A stretch of DNA of 64,000 nt from positions 1-64,000 of the forward strand of contig CALJKW010000051.1 of assembly GCA_937980205.1 (NCBI GenBank), written 5' to 3'. Origin of the DNA: an uncultured Myxococcales bacterium. Its GTDB lineage: Bacteria > Myxococcota > Myxococcia > Myxococcales > Myxococcaceae. Below the pieces are notes generated by a model that made no database searches, was not told the DNA's origin, and saw only the letters and a program-made list of their open reading frames with translations. Below, one piece after another: positions 26,017-33,521 of this stretch (positions are counted from its first letter, which is position 1; the number at the start of each line of letters is the position of its first letter). The position numbers and the translations under genes are program-made.

Positions 26017-26628
26017 ATGTTCAAGAGTGGGTGGACGGTGGTGGGGTTGGGAGTGTTGTTCGTGATCATCCAGTCGTGCGGCGACGAGATGGGTACCGGC
26101 CGCATCATGACTCCGGGTGCGACGGGCCAGACCGGCGAGATGGGCGAGCCGCAGAGCGGCGGCCCGAGCGGGCAGCAGCAGCCCGTGGTGCCGGGGCCGA
26201 TGAGCCCGTCGGAGCAGCCTGACGCCGGCTCGGGCGCGATGGAGCCCGTCGCCGCCGAAGACGGCGGCTGGCCGGCGTACGAGTACGACGACGGCCGCGA
26301 GTACTGGGACGGCGGTGCGCCGATCGTGCTCGACAACTGGCACTGGAATCAGGGCGTCTCGCAGTTCCGCGGCCAGTACGGCCAGCGGTACACGATGAAC
26401 TGCATCAAGAACGGCAGCGAGTTCGCCGTGTGGGGCTCGAACCCGTACACCGACGACTCGCCGGTCTGCACCGCGGCCGCGCACCTGGGCCTGATGACGC
26501 GGGCCGAGGGTGGCAGCGTCACGGTCGAGATTCGCCCCGCGCAGAAGCGGTTCGTCGGCGGCGACGCGAACGGCGTGACGGCGTTCCCCTGGGGCCCGTA
26601 CCCCGGGAGCTACCGAATCATCCGCTGA
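26017..26628 (+). CDS. Lipoprotein with LCCL domain
   Basis: 203 residues. The signal ends in VIIQSCGDE, a lipobox. A Gly/Pro/Gln-rich linker leads to an LCCL domain at about 120-200: C(I)KNG...VWGSNPYTDDSPVCTAAAHLGL, then GGSVTVEI and NGVTAFPWGPYPGSYR. LCCL is best known from animal coagulation-type proteins such as cochlin and occurs sporadically in bacteria; it likely binds carbohydrate or lipid at the surface. A GGAGGGAG ribosome site precedes ATG. Nothing links it to atpD downstream other than strand. Confidence 0.8.
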   Translation: MFKSGWTVVGLGVLFVIIQSCGDEMGTGRIMTPGATGQTGEMGEPQSGGPSGQQQPVVPGPMSPSEQPDAGSGAMEPVAAEDGGWPAYEYDDGREYWDGGAPIVLDNWHWNQGVSQFRGQYGQRYTMNCIKNGSEFAVWGSNPYTDDSPVCTAAAHLGLMTRAEGGSVTVEIRPAQKRFVGGDANGVTAFPWGPYPGSYRIIR

Positions 26629-26647
26629 ACTTTCGCCTTCGGCGGGA

Positions 26648-26667
26648 GGGGGAGCGACGGCTCCCCC
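26648..26667. terminator. GC hairpin between the LCCL gene and atpD
   Basis: GGGGGAGC and GCTCCCCC form an eight-base stem with a GACG tetraloop, 20 bases after the LCCL stop. No T-run follows, so it may terminate weakly or only protect an mRNA end. Confidence 0.4.
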
Positions 26668-26778
26668 GGTGAGGGCAGCCACCTCATCGTCCGCTGATAC
26701 CCGGGGGAAGTTGGAGTCATCCCGCAAGGCTTGATCCGTCTTGCCTTGCCCGGAGGCTCTGTTACATGCGGCCGCGCC

Positions 26779-28284
26779 ATGAGCGCTTCGACCACCGTTG
26801 CCGGCCGCATCACCCAGATCCTCGGACCCGTCGTCGACGTCGAGTTCCCGCCGGGCGGTCTGCCCGAGGTGTTCACCGCCCTGAAGGTGACGAACCCGGC
26901 GATCTCGAGCCAGGCCGACAACCTCACCATCGAAGTCGCGCAGCACCTCGGCGAGAACACCGCCCGCTGCGTCGCGATGGACACCACCGACGGTCTCGCG
27001 CGCGGCGCTGCGGTGAAGAACACGGGCGCGCCCATCTCGGTGCCGGTCGGCAAGGGCACGCTGGGTCGCATCCTCAACGTCGTCGGCGAGCCGGTCGACG
27101 AGCTGGGGCCCGTGAAGTTCGACAAGGCCTACCCGATTCACCGCCCGAAGCCCGAGTTCACCGACCTCGACGTGAAGGTGCAGATGTTCGAGACGGGCAT
27201 CAAGGTCATCGACCTGCTCTGCCCGTTCACCCGCGGCGGCAAGATCGGCCTGTTCGGTGGCGCCGGCGTCGGCAAGACGGTGCTCCTCCAGGAGCTGATC
27301 CGCGGCGCGGCGATCGAGAAGGGCGGCTTCTCGGTGTTCGCCGGCGTGGGCGAGCGCACCCGCGAGGGCAACGACCTCTACAAGGAGTTCATCGAGGCCA
27401 ACGTCATCAAGGTCGAGAAGAAGGGCGAGGGGAAAGACGCGCACCCCGTGCTCGACGAGAAGGGCCACATGAAGCTCATCGAGGGCCAGTCGCAGTGCGT
27501 GCTGGTCTTCGGACAGATGAACGAGCCGCCCGGCGCGCGCGCGCGCGTCGCTCTGAGCGGCCTCGCGGTCGCCGAGTACTTCCGTGACGAGGAAGGCCGC
27601 GACGTGCTCCTCTTCGTCGACAACATCTTCCGATTCACGCAGGCGGGCTCGGAAGTGTCGGCGCTGCTGGGCCGCATTCCTTCCGCCGTCGGTTACCAGC
27701 CGACGCTGTCGACCGAGATGGGCGCGCTGCAGGAGCGCATCACCACCACGAAGAAGGGCTCCATCACGTCGGTGCAGGCGGTGTACGTGCCCGCCGACGA
27801 CCTCACCGACCCGGCGCCCGCGACGACGTTCGCGCACCTCGACGGTACGGTCGTGCTCTCGCGCGCGCTGACGGAGATCGGCATCTACCCCGCCGTCGAC
27901 CCGCTCGACTCGACCTCGCGCATCCTCGACCCGCAGGTGCTCGGCGCCGACCACTACGCGGTCGCGCGCAAGGTGCAGAACATTCTGCAGCGGTACAAGG
28001 AGCTGCAGGACATCATCGCGATCCTCGGCATGGACGAGCTCTCGGAAGAGGACAAGCTCACCGTGTCGCGCGCGCGCAAGATTCAGCGCTTCCTCTCGCA
28101 GCCGTTCTTCGTGGCCGAGATCTTCACCGGCAACAAGGGCCAGTACGTGCCGATCGCCGAGACGATCCGCGGCTTCCGCGAGATCGCGGAAGGCAAGCAC
28201 GACGAGCTCCCCGAGCAGGCGTTCTACATGGTCGGCAACATCGACATGGCCGTGGAGAAGGCCAAGAAGATGGCCCAGGGGTAA
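26779..28284 (+). CDS. atpD: ATP synthase F1 beta subunit
   Basis: 501 residues. This catalytic subunit binds and makes ATP in the F1 head. Walker A GGAGVGKT is at 160-167, GERTREGNDLY, FVDNIFRFTQAGSEVS and the DELSEED element follow in the normal order. Compared with the enterobacterial protein there is an extra charged stretch of about 23-26 residues after EFIEANVI (near 211-237), before CVLVFGQMNEPPG. ATG 26779 gives the conventional N-terminus. No alpha, gamma or delta genes are adjacent, so beta and epsilon form a split part of the ATP synthase gene set. Confidence 0.97.
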   Translation: MSASTTVAGRITQILGPVVDVEFPPGGLPEVFTALKVTNPAISSQADNLTIEVAQHLGENTARCVAMDTTDGLARGAAVKNTGAPISVPVGKGTLGRILNVVGEPVDELGPVKFDKAYPIHRPKPEFTDLDVKVQMFETGIKVIDLLCPFTRGGKIGLFGGAGVGKTVLLQELIRGAAIEKGGFSVFAGVGERTREGNDLYKEFIEANVIKVEKKGEGKDAHPVLDEKGHMKLIEGQSQCVLVFGQMNEPPGARARVALSGLAVAEYFRDEEGRDVLLFVDNIFRFTQAGSEVSALLGRIPSAVGYQPTLSTEMGALQERITTTKKGSITSVQAVYVPADDLTDPAPATTFAHLDGTVVLSRALTEIGIYPAVDPLDSTSRILDPQVLGADHYAVARKVQNILQRYKELQDIIAILGMDELSEEDKLTVSRARKIQRFLSQPFFVAEIFTGNKGQYVPIAETIRGFREIAEGKHDELPEQAFYMVGNIDMAVEKAKKMAQG

Positions 28285-28335
28285 AACGAGGCCGCCTTGC
28301 GTCCGATTCGCTTCGCGCTGCTTCGTTCTCGCTGC

Positions 28336-28365
28336 GGTCCGTGCTCGTGGACCAACCACGTCCAC
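28336..28365 (+). promoter_or_regulatory. Two mutually exclusive small hairpins between atpD and atpC
   Basis: In the 171-base spacer, GGTCC/GGACC (28336-28353) and GTGGAC/GTCCAC (28347-28365) share bases, so only one stem can form at a time. The arrangement could tune the ratio of beta to epsilon, but the stems are short. I see no gene in the spacer. Confidence 0.3.
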
Positions 28366-28455
28366 TCCGCGCGGTCCTCGCTGCGGCCTCGCATCGCTCG
28401 CGACTCGAACGCAAATCGGCCCCGTTTGGGCGCAGGCTCGCACTAGGAGATAGCG

Positions 28456-28863
28456 ATGGCCGCAAAGTTGAAAGTCGAAGTCGTCAGCCCCGACCGCCGC
28501 CTCGTCTCGCAGGAGTGCGACGAGGTCATCGCGCCGGGCGCCGACGGTCTGTTCGGAGTCCGTGCCGGCCACACGCCGTACCTCGCGCTCTTGCAGGCAG
28601 GCCCGCTGACCATCGTCGACGGCGGCTCGCAGAAGAAGTTCTTCGTGGCGGGCGGCTTCGCGGAAGCGGGCCCTGAGCACGTGCGCGTGCTCGCGGAAGG
28701 CGCCGAGCCGCTCGAGAGCATCGACGTGGCCGCCGCGCGCACCCGCCTCGCCGACGCGCAGAAGAAGCTCGACGCCATCTCTCCGACGGCGCCGGAGTAT
28801 GCGGCGCAGGCGCAGCGCGTGAAGGTCGAAGCCCGCCGCGTCGAAGTCGCCGAGAAGCGGTGA
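28456..28863 (+). CDS. atpC: ATP synthase F1 epsilon subunit
   Basis: 135 residues, the usual length. The N-terminal beta sandwich is clear (LKVEVVSPDRRLVSQECDEVIAPGADGLFGVRAGHTPYL...), followed by the C-terminal helical hairpin with DVAAARTRLADAQKKLDAI. The subunit couples the rotor to F1 and can inhibit hydrolysis. AGGAG precedes the ATG. It lies 171 bases after atpD, farther than usual for this gene pair. Confidence 0.95.
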   Translation: MAAKLKVEVVSPDRRLVSQECDEVIAPGADGLFGVRAGHTPYLALLQAGPLTIVDGGSQKKFFVAGGFAEAGPEHVRVLAEGAEPLESIDVAAARTRLADAQKKLDAISPTAPEYAAQAQRVKVEARRVEVAEKR

Positions 28864-28879
28864 AGCTCGACACGAAGGC

Positions 28880-28930
28880 GTTCACCCTGAGCCGTCGCGG
28901 TCGCGCAGCGAACCGCGACGAGTCGAATGG
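28880..28930. repeat. CCCTGAG...GTCGAA dispersed element with internal hairpin
   Basis: TTCACCCTGAGC at the left and AGTCGAATGGG at the right bracket a perfect nine-base stem, CGTCGCGGT/ACCGCGACG (28893-28920), with a ten-base loop. The outer words match those of the element at 59889-59995. It follows atpC and may end that transcript, though no T-run is present. Confidence 0.45.
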
Positions 28931-28981
28931 GTCCGGGCGACGCGAGCATCGCAGCCGAGAAGTCTCCGTCGGAGCGGTGCG

Positions 28982-29230
28982 GTGAAGCTCGAGCTGTTCC
29001 ACGCCATCTCCGACGCGGGCTCGGCTCGCGTGCGGAAGTGGATCTCCGAGCACGACATGCTCTCCGCGACGCGGTTCCGGAACGTCGTGTACCCGGAGGT
29101 GCTCGCGGACCTGCAGAAGCACGGCGGCAGCGAGCAGTCGGTGCCGGCGCTGTGGGACGGAGAGAAGCTCTTCGTCGGAGCTGATGCCGTCATCGCGAGG
29201 CTGCTGGCTCACGGGGACGTGGGGCGGTAG
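28982..29230 (+). CDS. Small thioredoxin-fold (GST N-domain-like) protein
   Basis: 82 residues from GTG 28982, with GGAG about ten bases before. The sequence LELFHAIS...VRKWISEH, then SVPALWDGEKLFVGADAVIARL matches the N-terminal domain of glutathione S-transferases, including the cis-Pro before ALWDG and the acidic residue of the glutathione site. It has no CxxC pair, so it is not a glutaredoxin of the usual kind. The helical C-terminal GST domain is absent, with a stop rather than a frameshift. Function unknown. Confidence 0.6.
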   Translation: MKLELFHAISDAGSARVRKWISEHDMLSATRFRNVVYPEVLADLQKHGGSEQSVPALWDGEKLFVGADAVIARLLAHGDVGR

Positions 29231-29272
29231 CTGCACACGAAGCGCAATCGACACGCCCCAAGAAACTCCCGC

Positions 29273-29287
29273 TCTCACACCGTGAGA
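29273..29287. promoter_or_regulatory. Inverted repeat TCTCAC / GTGAGA
   Basis: Six-base perfect arms around ACC, 34 bases before the GTG of the next gene. It could be an operator, or the end of the GST-like transcript; there is no T-run. Confidence 0.35.
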
Positions 29288-29321
29288 ATGTGTACGTCTA
29301 AAGGGGAACGAGGTTCGAGCT

Positions 29322-30086
29322 GTGTCGCTCACCGTCGGTTCCTTCGATCGAGTCCGCCCGCAGCGGTTCACGCCTGATGTCGCGCAGCAGCCGCCGGCCC
29401 TCAACCCTGCGCAGCAGCGGCCCAACACGCCCGCGATGCGCGCGCACAACGGAGAGTCGGGCTTCGACTCCGCGCGCCCGTCCGGACGAATTCAGCTCGC
29501 CAGCGCCGACGGACCTCCGCGCCCGCCGATCGGCCCCGGCCACAACGGCGGGCCGCCGATGGACAACACTCCGCTGCAGGGGCCGACGCTGCCTTCGCAC
29601 ACGGCTGATCCGACGCGGGGCTCGCGCGACCCGGCGAACCTGCGCGAGCAGGCGGCCATCAACCAGGTGCGCGCGAACCCCGGCGCGGGAGAGCGGCTGC
29701 CCGGCCTCAACGACGACCCGCGCTTCCGCGGCAGCGGCTACGAGAAGTACCAGCAGACCATCCGCCACAGCGACGGCACGCGGACGACGGTGCACTACCA
29801 GTACAACCCGCAGACCGGCCACGCGACGGACCTGAAGATCAGCGGCGTGCCTCCGGTGGCTCCGCGCGACGCGAACCAGGCGCGGCCGGTGCAGTCGCGC
29901 GACGGCTACCGCTACGGCGTCGGCCCGCAGACGGGCCAGTTCTACCGGTTCGACTCGTCGGGGCGCTTCCTCGAGCGCGTGCCGAGCGTGCGCGACCTGC
30001 CCGCCGACGTGCGCAACCAGCTCGGAGGCCGCGCGCTGCAGATCAACATGCGCCGCATCGCCCCGCGCATCCGTGGAATCGATTGA
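29322..30086 (+). CDS. Unknown protein, 254 aa, Pro-rich N-terminus
   Basis: From GTG 29322. Residues 1-120 are disordered (many Pro, Gln, Asn, with GPGHNGGPPMDN). The C-terminal half is folded: RFRGSGYEKYQQTIRHSDG, then TVHYQYNPQTGHATDLKISG and RYGVGPQTGQFYRFDS. No signal peptide, so a cargo of a contractile or type VI-like machine or an intracellular role are both open. The short C-terminal module after a disordered leader resembles polymorphic toxin design, but I cannot name a toxin family and no immunity gene is obvious. Confidence 0.55.
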   Translation: MSLTVGSFDRVRPQRFTPDVAQQPPALNPAQQRPNTPAMRAHNGESGFDSARPSGRIQLASADGPPRPPIGPGHNGGPPMDNTPLQGPTLPSHTADPTRGSRDPANLREQAAINQVRANPGAGERLPGLNDDPRFRGSGYEKYQQTIRHSDGTRTTVHYQYNPQTGHATDLKISGVPPVAPRDANQARPVQSRDGYRYGVGPQTGQFYRFDSSGRFLERVPSVRDLPADVRNQLGGRALQINMRRIAPRIRGID

Positions 30087-30117
30087 CCCCGATTGACTGC
30101 GACGTGGTGACAGGCGC

Positions 30118-31284
30118 ATGAGACCGCTGATGCGTCGTCTCGTTCCGGTCCTGCTGCTGCTCGGCTGTGGTGCACGCGTCGACGTCGTCGACTCCGGCAC
30201 GATGCAGCAGGAGCAGGACTCGGGGACCATGCTCGTCGAAGACTCGGGCACGGTCGTGCTCGACTCGGGAGTCCCCGACTCCGGCACCACCGACATCATC
30301 GACTCGGGCGTGCCCGACGCGGGCGCCGTCGACTCCGGCGTTCCCGACGCCGGGACCACGACGACGATGGACGCGGGACCGCCGCAGCCGCCACCATTCC
30401 CCACGTATTCGAACGGCGCGTGCCCGAGCTCGTGGGGCACGAACGTTCAAATCGTCGACGGCGGCACCGTCACCACGGTCCAGAACTTCATGAGCGGCAC
30501 GACGCCGCGCGAGTTCAAGCTCATCGTGCCGCGCGACTACGACCCGTCGCGCGCGTATCCGCTGATCTTCACCTGGCACTGGCTGAACGCGTCGGCGAGC
30601 TCCTTCGTTCGCGAGGGAGAGCTCAGCATCGCGACCGAGCAGCTCGACTTCATCGCGGTGGCTCCCGAGGCGAAGCGCAAGTCGAACGGCGACAAGCAGT
30701 ACACGTTCAACTGGCCGTTCGTCGAAGGCACCACGAACGCGAACAGCCCCGAGGCGGCCGAAGAGCTGCGCTTCTTCGACGACCTGCTCGCGTGCGTGTC
30801 GCAGAGCCACAACATCGACCGGCGGCGCGTGCACGCGATGGGCGTGAGCGCCGGCGGGCTGTGGGCCACGTACCTCATGGGCACCTCGCGCGCGGCGCAC
30901 TTCGCGAGCTTCCTGATCATCTCGGGCGGGCTCGGCCGCGATCCGCTCGGCTTCTTCGACATGATGTACCGGCCGGTGCCGAACAAGTTCCCGGCGCTCG
31001 TGCTGTGGGGCGGGCCGAGCGACTTCCTCGGCCTCGACTTCAACGCGGCCTCGATTCGCCTCAAGGACGCGCTCATCGCCGACAACCACTTCGTGACCAC
31101 GTGCACCCACAACGCGGGGCACGCGATGCCTCCGATCCCGCAGCCGGCGATGGGGACGAAATTCAGGCCGCTGTACCAGTTCCTGATGGACCACCCGTTC
31201 GGGCTCCCGCCGCGGACGTCGCCCTGGCAACAGTCCGGAATGCCTACGGACATGCCAACGTGGTGTGCAATCGCGACCCCGTAG
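30118..31284 (+). CDS. Lipoprotein esterase of the PHB-depolymerase/LpqC type
   Basis: 388 residues. The signal ends LLLLGCGA. A linker of V/P-D-S/A-G repeats (about residues 24-85) separates the lipid anchor from an alpha/beta hydrolase: VPRDYDPSRAYPLIFTWH, then GVSAGG with nucleophile S244, ALVLWGGPSDF, and TCTHNAGHAMPP with the candidate His. This matches secreted esterases related to poly-hydroxybutyrate depolymerase and feruloyl esterases. Substrate unknown. The linker likely holds the enzyme off the outer membrane. Confidence 0.82.
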   Translation: MRPLMRRLVPVLLLLGCGARVDVVDSGTMQQEQDSGTMLVEDSGTVVLDSGVPDSGTTDIIDSGVPDAGAVDSGVPDAGTTTTMDAGPPQPPPFPTYSNGACPSSWGTNVQIVDGGTVTTVQNFMSGTTPREFKLIVPRDYDPSRAYPLIFTWHWLNASASSFVREGELSIATEQLDFIAVAPEAKRKSNGDKQYTFNWPFVEGTTNANSPEAAEELRFFDDLLACVSQSHNIDRRRVHAMGVSAGGLWATYLMGTSRAAHFASFLIISGGLGRDPLGFFDMMYRPVPNKFPALVLWGGPSDFLGLDFNAASIRLKDALIADNHFVTTCTHNAGHAMPPIPQPAMGTKFRPLYQFLMDHPFGLPPRTSPWQQSGMPTDMPTWCAIATP

Positions 31285-31328
31285 ATCCGCGGGATTGCAC
31301 CGCGCGTTTAAGGCGTTAGCAAACACAT

Positions 31329-31526
31329 ATGGACCGCCAACTGCCACGAAACGCCGAGACGACGTTCCCCTGCGCGTGCGCCGTGTGCGGCGGCGACGTG
31401 CACATCCGCGTGCTCGATGGGTACGCCACCTCCTACTGCGGAGGCTGCCACTGGATCGCGCACCCCAAGCTCGACATGGCCGACAACGGCCTGAAGGTGA
31501 GCTTCTCGACGCAAGCCGCCGCTTAG
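31329..31526 (+). CDS. Small zinc-ribbon-like protein
   Basis: 65 residues starting MDRQLPRNAET. Two Cys groups, CACAVCGG and SYCGGCHWIAHP, are spaced as in a small zinc ribbon. It would bind one metal ion. I recognise no named family. Third-position G/C use is strong, and it lies 45 bases after the esterase gene. Confidence 0.6.
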   Translation: MDRQLPRNAETTFPCACAVCGGDVHIRVLDGYATSYCGGCHWIAHPKLDMADNGLKVSFSTQAAA

Positions 31527-31576
31527 CGGGGCCCACTTGCGTGACGGGTCATCGAGCATCGTAAGGTGCGCGCGGT

Positions 31577-32611
31577 TTGGCGCTCCCGCTCCCTGACCTT
31601 CACGACAGATTCCGTGCAGCCGTGCTCGGGTTCGCCGTGGGCGACGCGCTGGGCTTTCCGTTCCGGGGGCTGGCTCCCGAGGCGATGCTGCGCAGCGCGG
31701 GGCTCGCCGACGACTTCGCGCCGCGGCCGCGCGGGAAGTTCGCGCGCGGGCAGTTCTCCGACGACACGCAGGTGCTGCTCGCGATCGCCGAGAGCGTCGC
31801 GAAGGAGCGCAAGGTCGACGGCCGCTCGGCCGCCGCGCACCTGTGCTGGCTCTGGCAGGAGGGCGTCATCCTCCAGCCGCCGCTCGCGATGACGCAGGCG
31901 GTGGAGGCGCTGCAGCGCGGGACTCCGTGGATGAGCGCCGGCGCCGACGTCGGAGTGAAGGACCCCTCGTGCCTCTCGCGCGGCGTCGTGGTCGGCCTGT
32001 GGGGAGAGGACAGCCCCTCGCGCCTGGCGCACGACTCGGCGGTGCTCACCGTGCTCACGCACAAGGACCCGTCGTGCGCTGCCGCCGCAGCAGCGGTCGC
32101 GCGCGCGGTGCAGCTCGGCATCTCGGGCGAGCCGTTCACGCCGCAGCTGTTCTGCGACGAGCTGTCGAAGGCGGCGGCCGGCTGCGACGCCGAGCTCGCC
32201 GACGAGGTCTACTACCTGCCGCGCGTGCTCGCGTGGGACCCGTCGCGCGCGCTGCCGGCGCTGCGGAAGATCGGCGTGCCTGCCGCACAGCTCGACAGCG
32301 AGGTCGGCCTGCCGTCGCACGTGACGCCGGTGCTGCTCACCGCGCTGTACGCGGCGCTGAAGGTGCCGCACGACTTCCGCGAAGCGATGGCGATGGTCCT
32401 GCGCTGCGGAGGAGAGGCGGACGTCGCGGCCGCAGTCTGCGGAGCCATTCTCGCAGCGAACCTGGGCTGCGAGGCGATCCCGGCGCGGCTGCGCAAGCAC
32501 GTGCTGTACGGAGAAGCGCTCGTCGAGGCGGCGGACCGGCTGTTCGACGCGAGGCAAGAGAAGTCTCCGCTGCCGGCGTCGGCGATGGTGCGTGCCGCCA
32601 GTCGCCGCTAA
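31577..32611 (+). CDS. ADP-ribosylglycohydrolase-family protein
   Basis: 344 residues from TTG 31577 with AAGGTG upstream. AVGDALGFP and GQFSDDTQV match the DraG/ARH signature, including the first metal-binding acidic pair. The second metal motif, normally G-G-D-x-D-T, reads GGEADV here, so the bimetal site is altered and activity is uncertain. Canonical members remove ADP-ribose from proteins such as nitrogenase reductase. No nif gene or ADP-ribosyltransferase is near. Confidence 0.82.
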   Translation: MALPLPDLHDRFRAAVLGFAVGDALGFPFRGLAPEAMLRSAGLADDFAPRPRGKFARGQFSDDTQVLLAIAESVAKERKVDGRSAAAHLCWLWQEGVILQPPLAMTQAVEALQRGTPWMSAGADVGVKDPSCLSRGVVVGLWGEDSPSRLAHDSAVLTVLTHKDPSCAAAAAAVARAVQLGISGEPFTPQLFCDELSKAAAGCDAELADEVYYLPRVLAWDPSRALPALRKIGVPAAQLDSEVGLPSHVTPVLLTALYAALKVPHDFREAMAMVLRCGGEADVAAAVCGAILAANLGCEAIPARLRKHVLYGEALVEAADRLFDARQEKSPLPASAMVRAASRR

Positions 32612-32612
32612 C

Positions 32613-32686
32613 GGCCGGGTTCGGGTTCGCGTTCGGGTTCGGGTTCGGCTCGGCACCACCGAACGCGACCCCGACCGCGACCCCGG
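32613..32686. repeat. GGTTCG-repeat hairpin element
   Basis: The left arm is a run of about five GGTTCG units, and the right arm is the degenerate complement built of CGAACG/CGACCC units. It fills the space between two convergent genes, where it may act as a bidirectional terminator. Related copies are at 38415-38492 and 53780-53807. Confidence 0.7.
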
Positions 32687-32690
32687 CTTC

Positions 32691-33521
32691 TCAGAGCGCT
32701 GCGTCGATCTGCCGCGGGTCGAACCCCAGAATCAGCTTCCCCCGAACATCAATCACCGGCACTCCCCGCGGCTTGACGCCTGCCGCCTGCGCCTTCCGCG
32801 CCAGCTCCGACGCCGCGTCTTCATCCTTCTCGATGTCGCGGTCGATGAACGAGACGCCCTTGCGCGTCAGCCACTCGCGCGCCTTCTTGCAGTACCCGCA
32901 CCAGCTCGTGCCGTAGAGGACGATCTCCCCGGTGCGCGAGGGCATCGGCCGCGGCTCGACGCTCGGCGCAGGCGCGGGCCGCCGCGCGGCCTCGTCCATC
33001 TTCCGCTGCAGGCTCTGCAGCTCGCTGAGCGCGGCGGCCTTCTCGCCCTTCTCCGTCCGCGCGCGGGCCTCGAGCGCGCGCGCCCGCGGCGAGTCCAGCT
33101 TCCCGAGCTCGACGTGACGGAGGACGACGTCCCAGTCGCCGGCCTCGGCCGCGAGCTCGGCGCGCAGCAGCCGCGCCGCCTGTGACGAGGGCTCGACCGC
33201 GATCCACGCATCGGCGTGCTTCTCGGCCTCCGCGAACTGCTGCTGCGCGAACGCAGCGCGCGCGGCCGCCTCGAGCCCGAGCGGCGACTTCGCGTCGAGC
33301 TTCAGCGCCATGCCCGCGAAGTGGTCCGCCATCACCGCGTCCTTCGCCTCGAGCGCGGCCTTCGACGCCGCGGCGAGCACCTTCACGGCTTCGGGTCTCT
33401 CGGCGGCGCCGAGCGTCTTGCCCTCGAGATCGAACAGCACCTCGTCGAGCTGGCCCTTCTGCAGGTGCGCCTTCGCCGCCTCGAGGGGGCTCGCGGTGAG
33501 CAGCAGGAGCAGCAGCGTCAT
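32691..33521 (-). CDS. TPR-like protein with C-terminal glutaredoxin domain
   Basis: 276 residues from ATG 33521, overlapping the upstream stop as TGATG. MTLLLLLLTASPLEA is a signal peptide. Helical repeats (about 15-160) are followed by a Pro-rich hinge and a glutaredoxin domain with active site WCGYC, then VSFIDRDIEKDEDA and the cis-Pro GVPVIDVRGK. An exported glutaredoxin-type domain would reduce or shuffle disulfides in the envelope, which fits the many Cys-rich exported proteins in this window. Confidence 0.8.
   Translation of the reverse strand: MTLLLLLLTASPLEAAKAHLQKGQLDEVLFDLEGKTLGAAERPEAVKVLAAASKAALEAKDAVMADHFAGMALKLDAKSPLGLEAAARAAFAQQQFAEAEKHADAWIAVEPSSQAARLLRAELAAEAGDWDVVLRHVELGKLDSPRARALEARARTEKGEKAAALSELQSLQRKMDEAARRPAPAPSVEPRPMPSRTGEIVLYGTSWCGYCKKAREWLTRKGVSFIDRDIEKDEDAASELARKAQAAGVKPRGVPVIDVRGKLILGFDPRQIDAAL

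Noticed and set aside
28982..29230. Truncated full-length glutathione S-transferase (pseudogene)
   Set aside because: The stop is clean, the G/C third-position signal ends with it, and no C-terminal GST helices are readable in other frames downstream.
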